From contig JADGHL010000025.1 of assembly GCA_019686135.1 (NCBI GenBank), positions 1-49,806 of the forward strand: DNA of 49,806 nt. Direction: 5' to 3'. This document shows positions 25,558-33,135 of the stretch, piece by piece. This DNA is from Myxococcaceae bacterium (GTDB taxonomy: Bacteria > Myxococcota > Myxococcia > Myxococcales > Myxococcaceae). Position 1 is the stretch's first letter; each line of letters begins with the position of its first letter. The translations under genes were made by a program, and so were the position numbers. The notes under the pieces are model-generated. The model was not told the DNA's origin and searched no databases. It saw only the letters and a program-made list of their open reading frames with translations.

Positions 25558-25657
25558 GACGGCGCCCTTCTACGAAACTCCCGTCGAACGTGCGAGCGTC
25601 CGGTCCATCCGGTACGCACACCGTGCACATCTTCCCTCGGGCCGCCGCCACGCCTCG

Positions 25658-26914
25658 TTAGAACGCGTGCCGGTACCCCACCGACAACCCGACGATGTGC
25701 ACGTGTCCCTCGTAGCTGCCGGGGAACGTCGGCAGCGTGCTCGTGTGCTCGAGGAAGATGACGTACTGGTAGGCCGCGTCGACGGTAAAGCCCTCGAGGT
25801 GGAAGCCCAGGCCCGCCGCGAGGTTGACGCGATCCGAGTCCGGGATGTCCGGGCCCAGCGTGTCGTCCGGGTTCGGCGTGTTGTCCCACATCGCGCCGGC
25901 CCGCACGGTGAACATCCGGCTCAGCCCGTACTCGGCGCCGAGGTGGAAGTTCCAGGTGTGGTGCCAGCGCTTGGGCTCCACCTGGTTGAGGGTCGGATCC
26001 TCGAAGTTGATCCGCAGCGCCGGGAACGCCTGCCAGGTGAAGTACTGCGCGTCGAAGTTGACGTGCAGCGCCTTCAGCGGCCGCAGCGACAGGCCGAGCG
26101 TCACCCAGTCCGGAAGGGTGATGGAGGTCTTGGCGGTCTGATCGCGGAGCTGCCCCGGTTCCGAGCCTGCGAACTCGGCCGGGACGCCGGAGAAGTGCGC
26201 GGTGCCCTCGTTGAAGTTGAGCTTCACCCGGCTGCGGTACGTCGCGCCGACCTGGAGGAGGTCGTCGATCAGCTCCACGTTGATGCCGGCGTTGCCGCCC
26301 ACCCCCCACGCGCCGCCCGCCAGCTCGATCTGTCCGGTCGTGTCGGGGAAGCGGATCGCCCGCCGGAGCCGCACCGTTCCGCGCACCACCTGCACGCCCG
26401 CGCCGACCTTGATCCGCCCGAACCGGTACGCCACCTCCGGGTTGATGAAATAGGTGGTCAGCTCCGCCTCGCGGATCAGCTCCTGTCCCGCCCAATCGTC
26501 CGGCCAGCGAATCTTCAGCCCGTAGAGGTTCACTACGCCCAGGCCGAAGGCGAGCTTCCCGTCGAGGTTGTACGTGGCGTACCCGGTGAATGGCGGAACC
26601 ACCGGCGTGACGCCGCGGGTCTCCTCGCCGCTTGGGCTGCGGAACACGTTGGTCGGGATGAGCAGCGTGTCGCCCACCTGGACCGCCAGGCTGTTGGGGT
26701 GTTCCTCGCGGACGATCTCCGCCGGGTTGAACAGCACCGCCGAGGGATCCGGCGCGTCCGCCGTCACCGCCGACGCCATTCCGGTGGCGCGCCCGCTCTG
26801 GGTGTCGACCAGGATGCCGCTCGCATCCGCCGGGCCGCCCACGAGCGCGAGCCACAGGCCCGCCGCCACCGTCAGCACGCCGTTGATCCGCTGCGCAACG
26901 CCTCGCGTGTTCAT
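25658..26914 (-). CDS. FadL/OmpP1-family outer-membrane transport protein
   Basis: A 418-residue protein with a signal peptide (VLTVAAGLWLALVGGPADAS) and the FadL layout. The N-terminal hatch segment is SGILVDTQSGRATGMASA, followed by TADAPDPSAVLFNPAEI, the family signature (NPA). The rest is a run of amphipathic strands ending in a terminal aromatic residue (LSVGYRHAF), the usual recognition signal of outer-membrane beta-barrels. FadL-type channels move long-chain fatty acids or other hydrophobic substrates across the outer membrane. The start 22 bases after the lipase gene, with GGAG upstream, shows operon organisation. This pairing supports uptake of lipase products. Confidence 0.92.
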   Translation of the reverse strand: MNTRGVAQRINGVLTVAAGLWLALVGGPADASGILVDTQSGRATGMASAVTADAPDPSAVLFNPAEIVREEHPNSLAVQVGDTLLIPTNVFRSPSGEETRGVTPVVPPFTGYATYNLDGKLAFGLGVVNLYGLKIRWPDDWAGQELIREAELTTYFINPEVAYRFGRIKVGAGVQVVRGTVRLRRAIRFPDTTGQIELAGGAWGVGGNAGINVELIDDLLQVGATYRSRVKLNFNEGTAHFSGVPAEFAGSEPGQLRDQTAKTSITLPDWVTLGLSLRPLKALHVNFDAQYFTWQAFPALRINFEDPTLNQVEPKRWHHTWNFHLGAEYGLSRMFTVRAGAMWDNTPNPDDTLGPDIPDSDRVNLAAGLGFHLEGFTVDAAYQYVIFLEHTSTLPTFPGSYEGHVHIVGLSVGYRHAF

Positions 26915-26936
26915 GTGATGCTCCGTCGGGTGGACT

Positions 26937-29900
26937 TCACGGGAAGGTGGTCTTCACCGTCCCCTGGGTGAGGTATTGCACCGCCTGCCCCTGCGCGTCC
27001 GCCGTCGCCTCCGCCGATGCGCCGTTGAGCAGAAAACCATGGCGGTCGGGCAGATCCGGGAGCGTCGCGCCGAACTGCGCGTCGGTGAACTCGAACACGT
27101 CCGCGCACGGCGGAGGCGCGCCCTGGGCGCAGGTCGTGAACCCGGGCCGGATGATCGCATCGACCAGCGCCTGGGTCGTCGGGTTCGGCAGAGTCTGATC
27201 CCCTTCGATGAACTGCACCAGCGCCTTCCGTTCCGTCTGCGGAACGGAGATCCCGCGCCACAGGTACACGCCGGAGTTGAGCGGATCCGCGGGATCGAGG
27301 ATCCACCGCGCGAATCCGATGAATTGATCGAACTGCGGCGTGCCCTGCTGGATCCCCTGCGCGGCGAGCCCCTCGAAGAACGACGTCCGCGCCGCCACCA
27401 GGCCGGGCGACTGCGTGGTCAACAGGATCCCGGGGAGATCGCCTGCGGGGACATTCAGCACCACGTGCCGCGTGTCTGGCGAGACGGCGTTGAAGCCGGT
27501 CCCCATGATTGCCCCAAGGCTCTGGCCGATGAAGTGGATCTGGTTGCGATCCAGCGTGCCGCTCGCGCCCGCAGCGGCGAGCAGCTCGTTGAGCGATCCC
27601 GTCTCGTCGCTCTTTACCATCCGCACCACTTGCTCCAGGTCGATGACCGGCTGGCGCAGGTTGTCGCGCGTGGTGAACAGGTTCTGGGTGTCGAAGATGT
27701 TCCAGCCCGAGATGACCGGCGGCTCGCCGGCGCTCCGGCGCCAGAAGTCGCCGCCTTCGCAGAACGACGGTCCGGGCGCGCCGTTGGCGCGTGGACGGCA
27801 GCGGCCCTGGCCCACGCTCATGCAGAAGAGATCGCCGCCTTCGCCGGGCTCCGCGGTGGGCGACAGATAGGTGCACGGGTCCCCGTTGCCGGACCGCTTC
27901 ACGCAGCGGCCGATCGGCCGGCCCTCGTCACACCGCTGGGCGGTCGGATCCGGCGAAGCGCCCACGCCGCCGCAGGCGAAGTCGTCGGTGGCGTCGGCGA
28001 TCCCCGCCGCCCGGAGCGCGGCCGCGGATCCGGTGCAGCTCGTCCGGTCGCCGTGCCAGACATGGTCCACGGCGATCGTGGCGATCCCCGCCGCCCCCAG
28101 CGCATCGGCGATCGCCAGCGCGTCGAACCGGTGGCGCCCCAGCCCGTGCGCGAAGACCGCCACCGGGTAGCCGCCGTTTCCCGCGGGGGCCTTCGGCAGC
28201 GCGAGCACGAAGGGGATGACCTGGGGTTCCGCCCCGGTGGGATTGAGCGTGCCGCCGGGGCCGGTGAGCGCGAACGCGGTCGGCACCTCGCCTTCGTAGA
28301 CCGCGCTGAGGTTGCCGGTGACGGGGAGCGTGGACGACACGGCGAAGGCGATCGGCGTGGTGGGGATGTCCGCCGCGTCGTTCAGCCCGCGCAGCTGCGC
28401 CAGCTGGCTCACCGTGCTCTGGGTGGTGAATGACCACGCCAGCACCAGCGAGGACCTCGGGAAGCCCTGCGCGTCGAGCGCGTCGAACATGGGTTTGAGC
28501 GCGAGCCGGAGCGGTTCGGCCTGCGCCGCCTGTGCGTCGCTCACGCCGGCGATCGTGCTCTTGCCCGAAGAATCCACCAGCGGCTCGGGGGAACGGATCA
28601 ACGCAAACGTCGCGGTGGCCACCACCGGCGTGCCGTCCGCCGCGCGCAGACCGCGCGTGAGGAGCGCCGCGTAGGTGGTCTGCTCGTCCAGCGGCACCTG
28701 CGGAACGAACTGCAGCGCCTCCGGTCCGCCGCCGCCCACCTGCGTTCCGCCGTCCGGAAGCAGGCTCGAGGCACAGTCCAGGCACGCGGCCACCTGCGGT
28801 TCGGTCTGGACGATCTGCGGCGCTCCGCTGGTCGCAAGCCGCACGAACGCGGTCCCCGCATCCAGCGACGCGGGATCGATCCGCGCGCCGTTCGTCAGCG
28901 GGCCCTCCGAGAGGCTGTTCTCAGAGACGGCGGGGGCGGTGGTGGAGAACCCATCCAGCGTGTTGAGTCCGGCAAGCAGCGCCTGCAGCTCGGGGCTGCC
29001 GCCGTCCGGGATGGGCAGCGCGACGTGCGGCGTGCCGCCGTCCGCGGGGACCTCGCGGAGCAGATCGTTCGGGAAGGGGATCACCTCGGCCGCGGGATCG
29101 AAGCGTGCCTCGGGGTTGCTGTAGATGCGGAAGGTCCAGGCGATGGGGATCTGCTCGCGCGGGATGCCCTGCGCGGCGAGCGCGTCGAGCAGCGGGGCCA
29201 GTCCGGAGCGGAGCTGCTCGAGCCGCGCCGCGGAGTCGTCGCTGATCGTCACCACGTGCACGTTGGAGACGCACGCGGGGTTGGTGGGATCCGCGCAGGT
29301 GGCCAGGGGCGCGGTGCCGCGCGCGAGCGCCCACACGCTGGAGGCGCCCACCTCGCCGCCGTTCGCCGCCTTGACGCCCGAGGGACCGCCGACCACCACC
29401 ACCGCGTACCGGTGGCCCTTCTCCCAGCCGCCCGAAGGGGGCGAGAGCGCGATCGCGTTGGTTGCCGCGGACCAGGTCACCGGCGCGTCGACCGGGGTTG
29501 GCGTGTTCCCGGAGGCGGGTGTGAGGTCGAGCACGCGGACGGAGCTGGCGTTCACGGTGGTGGCGTCGAGCGTCCCGCCCTTCACCGGCGCGGAGCCGGG
29601 GGTCGAGGTGGGAAAGCCGTTCAAGGTGTTGAGGTAGTCGCGCACGAACGCCTGGTTGGCCGCGGAGGTCGTCGGATCGATCGGCAGCTGCAGCGTCCCG
29701 GTGGAGGGATCGATCGCCAGATCGTTCGGCGTGGGCACCAAAGGCGGCGTGGCGGAGGGCTGGAACGCCATCACCGTGCCGGTGGCGATCTTGAACGTCC
29801 ACGCCAGCGCTACGTCGTTCCGGGCGATGCCCGACGCTTCGATCTGATCCAGGAGCGGCTGGAACGAGCGCCTGAGCGGTTCGAGCTGGACCGCCTGTTC

Positions 29901-30527
29901 GTTCGTCAGCAGCGCGGTGGTGGAGCGGCAGTCGGGGGCGGTCAGATCGCTGCACGTGACCAGCGGCGTCTTCGATCGGGTGAACGCCCACACGCTCGAG
30001 CCCACCACCGGGCTGCCGTTCTCCGCCTTCAACCCGTTGGCCCCGCCTACGAGCACCACGGCGTAGCTGTGGCCGGACTTCCATCCGGCCGGCGGGAGGA
30101 TCCCGACTGCCGCCTGCGCGCCCGGAGGCGGCACCGCGGCGACGCTGACCACCGCGTCGGTCACCGGCGTGGGCTTTGCCGGGTCGGTGATGTCGAGCAC
30201 GCGCACCGTCTCCGAGGTGACGGACGCCGGATCGATTTTCCCGTCGAAGGTCGCCTCGCCCGGGCTGTCCGCGGGAAAGCCGTCGAGCGTGGCGAGGAAG
30301 GCGGCGAACTGGCGGTCCGCGTCCGACGCGTCGTCGGGCAGCGGAATCTCCACCTTCCCGGTCTGCGGGTTGATCGCCAGCATGTTCGGGGTGGGGAGCG
30401 TTGCGGGGGAGGTCGCCGGGTTGAACCGTGCGTGGGTCACTGCCGGCGGCGGGCTCTTCTCCAGCTCGGGCGTGCACGCCGCCGCCGCGAGCGCACCGGA
30501 CATTGCCAGGAGCGCGCGAATCCTCAT
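26937..30527 (-). CDS. VolA/Pla-1-like surface lipase with three N-terminal repeats
   Basis: A 1196-residue lipoprotein; the ATG at 30527 opens a lipobox (LLAMSGALAAAACTPE, Cys18). Residues about 35-260, 260-485 and 485-745 are three homologous segments, each beginning like RFNPATSPATLPTPNMLA or AFQPSATPPLVPTPNDLA and each with GHSYAVVLVGGANGLK-like and LDGFP-type landmarks; this is the N-terminal domain of the bacterial virulence-factor lipase family. The C-terminal 450 residues are an alpha/beta hydrolase: YPVAVFAHGLGRHRFD, elbow IHFIGQSLGAIMGTG with Ser1003, acid probably Asp in FIEGDQTLPNP, and His1163 in DRHGFLLNG. A Cys-rich insertion (about 845-915) lies between strands. VolA of Vibrio is a surface lysophospholipase encoded beside a fadL gene, the same pairing as here. 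Confidence 0.88.
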   Translation of the reverse strand: MRIRALLAMSGALAAAACTPELEKSPPPAVTHARFNPATSPATLPTPNMLAINPQTGKVEIPLPDDASDADRQFAAFLATLDGFPADSPGEATFDGKIDPASVTSETVRVLDITDPAKPTPVTDAVVSVAAVPPPGAQAAVGILPPAGWKSGHSYAVVLVGGANGLKAENGSPVVGSSVWAFTRSKTPLVTCSDLTAPDCRSTTALLTNEQAVQLEPLRRSFQPLLDQIEASGIARNDVALAWTFKIATGTVMAFQPSATPPLVPTPNDLAIDPSTGTLQLPIDPTTSAANQAFVRDYLNTLNGFPTSTPGSAPVKGGTLDATTVNASSVRVLDLTPASGNTPTPVDAPVTWSAATNAIALSPPSGGWEKGHRYAVVVVGGPSGVKAANGGEVGASSVWALARGTAPLATCADPTNPACVSNVHVVTISDDSAARLEQLRSGLAPLLDALAAQGIPREQIPIAWTFRIYSNPEARFDPAAEVIPFPNDLLREVPADGGTPHVALPIPDGGSPELQALLAGLNTLDGFSTTAPAVSENSLSEGPLTNGARIDPASLDAGTAFVRLATSGAPQIVQTEPQVAACLDCASSLLPDGGTQVGGGGPEALQFVPQVPLDEQTTYAALLTRGLRAADGTPVVATATFALIRSPEPLVDSSGKSTIAGVSDAQAAQAEPLRLALKPMFDALDAQGFPRSSLVLAWSFTTQSTVSQLAQLRGLNDAADIPTTPIAFAVSSTLPVTGNLSAVYEGEVPTAFALTGPGGTLNPTGAEPQVIPFVLALPKAPAGNGGYPVAVFAHGLGRHRFDALAIADALGAAGIATIAVDHVWHGDRTSCTGSAAALRAAGIADATDDFACGGVGASPDPTAQRCDEGRPIGRCVKRSGNGDPCTYLSPTAEPGEGGDLFCMSVGQGRCRPRANGAPGPSFCEGGDFWRRSAGEPPVISGWNIFDTQNLFTTRDNLRQPVIDLEQVVRMVKSDETGSLNELLAAAGASGTLDRNQIHFIGQSLGAIMGTGFNAVSPDTRHVVLNVPAGDLPGILLTTQSPGLVAARTSFFEGLAAQGIQQGTPQFDQFIGFARWILDPADPLNSGVYLWRGISVPQTERKALVQFIEGDQTLPNPTTQALVDAIIRPGFTTCAQGAPPPCADVFEFTDAQFGATLPDLPDRHGFLLNGASAEATADAQGQAVQYLTQGTVKTTFP

Positions 30528-30783
30528 GTCTGCACCTCGATCCACGGAGAGCGTGAAGCGCGAGCAGGGTAGGGATGGGGTGGCGACTCCGCTTCTCCTC
30601 CCGCAGACGGAGGAGGCGCGCATCCCGGTCAATGTTCGCTTGTCTCGTTCTTCCGGGACGCGTTTTGTATATTTTCGCGTACCGCTCGATTGGCGCGGCT
30701 TTTTCGTATTGGGTTGGACAGTGGCTGCGGCCGGGGATCCTCCGGGCTGCCGCCGGTCAACCTTTGACAGGGAGGCTAGCAGG
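30528..30783. promoter_or_regulatory. Divergent intergenic region with an AT-rich island
   Basis: The 256 bases separate the lipase and stressosome operons. Positions 30661-30712 are strikingly AT-rich for this window (TTTTGTATATTTT, then CTTTTTCGTATT). TATATT at 30668-30673 is a possible -10 element on the plus strand, but no good -35 lies at normal distance. Promoters of both operons probably sit here. A GGGAGG about 10 bases before 30784 is the ribosome site of the RsbR gene. Confidence 0.35.
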
Positions 30784-31740
30784 ATGCGCAGCGCGGCGGA
30801 GTTCCTGGCGACGGCCATGCGGGATGTGCAGAACCCCGAGACCCAGCGGGCGCTCCGGTGTTTTTGGGAGATCTGGAAGCAGGAACGGAAGCGTCTCGAC
30901 GAGAAGGTCGGGGCGTACATGCAGCAGCTGCCCGAGTTCAGGGAAGCGCTGCGGCGTCTGACGCCCGAGAAGATGGCGGAGTTGGCCCGTAGCTCCGATG
31001 TGGCGCTGGAGAAGGCCTTCACCGAGAACGACTGGATCCCCCTGCTGGAGCACCTCTCGAAGGAGGGCCGCAACTACGCGCAGACGGGCATCCCGTTCTC
31101 CGCGTGGTACGAGGTGATCAGCGCCTTCCGCAACGAGCTGCGCAGCGTGCTCGTGGCGATCGCCCGGACCGACCTGGAGCGCGCGATGCTCGCGGGCGAT
31201 GGGCTCAACCGTTACGTGGATCTCAGCATGGCCCGGATGGGCGAGGCGTACCTGGCGGCCAAGGAGACCATCATCGGCCGCCAGCAGGATGCGATCCGCG
31301 AGCTCTCGACGCCGGTGCTCCAGGTACGCGATCAGCTGCTCATCATCCCGGTGGTGGGGATGGTGGACACGCAGCGCGCCCGGCAGCTCACCGAGTCACT
31401 GCTCAAGGCGATCCGCGATCGCCGCGCCCGCGCCGTGGTGATGGACATCACCGGCGTGCCGATCGTCGACTCGCGGGTGGCCAACCACCTCGTCCAGGCG
31501 TGCGAGGCCGCGCGGTTGATGGGCGCGCACGTGTTCATCACCGGCATCTCCTCGGCCATCGCCCAGGCGCTGGTGACCATTGGCGCGGAGCTGCGTGGCG
31601 TCCCCACGCTGGGCGATCTGCAGACGGGGATTGAAGCCGCCGAAGAGCTGCTCGGCATCCGCCACGTCACCGTCCCCGCCGCCACCCCGCCGCCGGTCGC
31701 CGTTCCGTCTCCGGTCCCAGAGCTGCCTCCCACCCGCTGA
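30784..31740 (+). CDS. rsbR: RsbR-type stressosome scaffold protein
   Basis: A 318-residue protein. The N-terminal 180 residues are helical (EIWKQERKRLDEKVGAYM, YAQTGIPFSAWYEVISAF), in the place where RsbR paralogues carry their non-haem globin-like sensor. A C-terminal STAS domain follows: IPVVGMVDTQRARQL, VVMDITGVPIVDSRVANHL and AHVFITGISSAIAQALVTIG. The two phosphorylation sites of RsbRA, Thr171 and Thr205, correspond to Thr196 and Ser230 here, with the same 34-residue spacing. The signal sensed is unknown. About 30 Pro/Val/Ala-rich residues end the chain. RsbR and RsbS form the stressosome that holds RsbT. It is the first gene of the operon. Confidence 0.9.
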   Translation: MRSAAEFLATAMRDVQNPETQRALRCFWEIWKQERKRLDEKVGAYMQQLPEFREALRRLTPEKMAELARSSDVALEKAFTENDWIPLLEHLSKEGRNYAQTGIPFSAWYEVISAFRNELRSVLVAIARTDLERAMLAGDGLNRYVDLSMARMGEAYLAAKETIIGRQQDAIRELSTPVLQVRDQLLIIPVVGMVDTQRARQLTESLLKAIRDRRARAVVMDITGVPIVDSRVANHLVQACEAARLMGAHVFITGISSAIAQALVTIGAELRGVPTLGDLQTGIEAAEELLGIRHVTVPAATPPPVAVPSPVPELPPTR

Positions 31741-31751
31741 GCCAGGCCCTC

Positions 31752-32123
31752 ATGCACCTTCCCATCCTCAGACTCGGCCGCACCCTGATCGTCCCCCTCC
31801 CGGAGGCGCTGACCGACAGCGAATGGCAGCTTCTGCGCGACCGGATCCTCGCCCGCGTCGGCACCGACCGCGCGCGCGGCGTGGTGATCGACGTCAGCGC
31901 GATGGACGTGATGGATTCCTACGCCACCCGCGTGCTCGACGGGCTCGCGCGGATGGTGGAGCTCCGCGGCGCCACCACGGTGGTGGTGGGCGTCACCCCG
32001 CAGGTCGCCTTCGCGATGTCCCAGCTCGGGTTGAAGCTGGGCAACGCCAGCACCGCGCTCGATCTCGACGAGGCCCTGGCAGTGCTTGCGCGCCTTCAGC
32101 GGAGGCCGGCCCATGCCGGATGA
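31752..32123 (+). CDS. rsbS: RsbS-type STAS protein of the stressosome
   Basis: A 123-residue single STAS domain: LPILRLGRTLIVPLPEAL, then GVVIDVSAMDVMDSYATRVL and ATTVVVGVTPQVAFAMSQLG. Ser56 in the MDSYATRVL loop is the site phosphorylated by RsbT (Ser59 in Bacillus subtilis). RsbS is the core antagonist that keeps RsbT sequestered until stress. The stop overlaps the rsbT start by 11 bases, so translation is coupled. Confidence 0.93.
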   Translation: MHLPILRLGRTLIVPLPEALTDSEWQLLRDRILARVGTDRARGVVIDVSAMDVMDSYATRVLDGLARMVELRGATTVVVGVTPQVAFAMSQLGLKLGNASTALDLDEALAVLARLQRRPAHAG

Positions 32124-32514
32124 GCAGCATCTCTTCGTCCGCACCGACGCGGACATCGTCTCCGCGCGCCAGGCGGGCCGCGCGCTCGCCACGCAGCTCG
32201 GCTTCAGCGACTCCGACGCGGTGCTGATCGCCACGGCGATCTCGGAGATCGCCCGCAACATGGTGGAGTACGCGAAGGGCGGAGAGATCGTCCTCACTCC
32301 TGAACGGGTCAACGGCCGCCAGGGCCTCTCCATCCTCGCGCGCGACGAGGGGCCGGGGATCGCCGACGTCGAGCTTGCGCTCAAGGATGGCTACACCACC
32401 GGCAGCGGGCTCGGGCTGGGGCTGCCCGGCACCCGGCGAATCATGGACGAGTTCCAGGTGGACTCGGTGGTGGGACGCGGGACCACGGTCCTGATGAAGA
32501 AGTGGGTGAGCTGA
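32113..32514 (+). CDS. rsbT: RsbT-type serine/threonine kinase (switch protein)
   Basis: A 133-residue GHKL-fold kinase that phosphorylates RsbR and RsbS and, once released, binds and activates its output partner. The ATP-binding boxes are complete: N box IATAISEIARNMVEYAKG, G1 box ARDEGPGIAD and G2 box GSGLGLGLPGTRRIMDEF, with GTTVLMKKWV at the end. I choose the ATG at 32113 inside the end of rsbS, because the protein then starts at the usual distance from the fold; an upstream in-frame ATG adds nine residues. The normal partner RsbU is absent; see the kinase at 33132. Confidence 0.93.
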   Translation: MPDEQHLFVRTDADIVSARQAGRALATQLGFSDSDAVLIATAISEIARNMVEYAKGGEIVLTPERVNGRQGLSILARDEGPGIADVELALKDGYTTGSGLGLGLPGTRRIMDEFQVDSVVGRGTTVLMKKWVS

Positions 32515-32517
32515 CCG

Positions 32518-33135
32518 ATGGAGCTGCGGTCGGGCAGGACGGGTTGTCTGCAGTGGGCGGTGGCCTTCGTCGCCGCCCCCGGCGAGCAGTCGTGCGGGGA
32601 TGGCTGGCTGGTTCGCGCCGACGAAGCGACGACCTTCGTCGCGGTGGTGGACGGGCTGGGGCACGGGGACTCCGCGCGCGCGGCGGCGGACCGGGCGCTG
32701 GCATCCATCGATCGCGCCCCCGGGGGTCCCGCCGACAAGGTGAAGGCGGCGCACGAGACGTTGCTGCGCCTTCGGGGCGCGGCGGTGGGAGTGATGGCGG
32801 TGCGCCCGGACACCGGCGCGGTGCGCTGGTGCGGCGTGGGCAACGTGGAGGCCGCGGTGGAGGACACGCGCGAAGCGCCCCGGCGCTGGCGCCGCCTCTT
32901 CCTCCAGTCCGGCCTGGTCGGTCACCGGCTCCCGGTGCTGCGCGAGGCCAGCTCGCACGTCGATGCGGGCGGGCTCATCGTCGTGTCCACCGACGGCGTC
33001 CGCGCCGAGTTCCTCGACGATCTGGGGGCCACCGGCGACCTGAACGCGCTCACCGAGCGGATCGTCTCCGGCCACCGCCGGGACGCGGATGACGCGCTGG
33101 TCTTCGTCGGCAGGTTCGAGGGGGGCGTGCGGTGA
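32518..33135 (+). CDS. RsbX-like PP2C-family phosphatase
   Basis: A 205-residue PP2C/SpoIIE-type phosphatase. The metal-binding motifs are SCGDGWLVRADE and FVAVVDGLGHGDSAR, followed by GAVRWCGVGNVEA and IVVSTDGVRAEF, the usual order of RsbX and the SpoIIE domain. There is no attached sensor domain, so it fits RsbX, which dephosphorylates RsbS and RsbR and resets the stressosome, better than RsbU. It sits between rsbT and the kinase gene; the next gene begins GTGA-coupled within its stop codon. Confidence 0.87.
   Translation: MELRSGRTGCLQWAVAFVAAPGEQSCGDGWLVRADEATTFVAVVDGLGHGDSARAAADRALASIDRAPGGPADKVKAAHETLLRLRGAAVGVMAVRPDTGAVRWCGVGNVEAAVEDTREAPRRWRRLFLQSGLVGHRLPVLREASSHVDAGGLIVVSTDGVRAEFLDDLGATGDLNALTERIVSGHRRDADDALVFVGRFEGGVR

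Noticed and set aside
32518..33135. Assignment of the phosphatase as RsbU
   Set aside because: It lacks the N-terminal RsbT-binding domain; that domain is on the following kinase, and the single-domain form fits RsbX.
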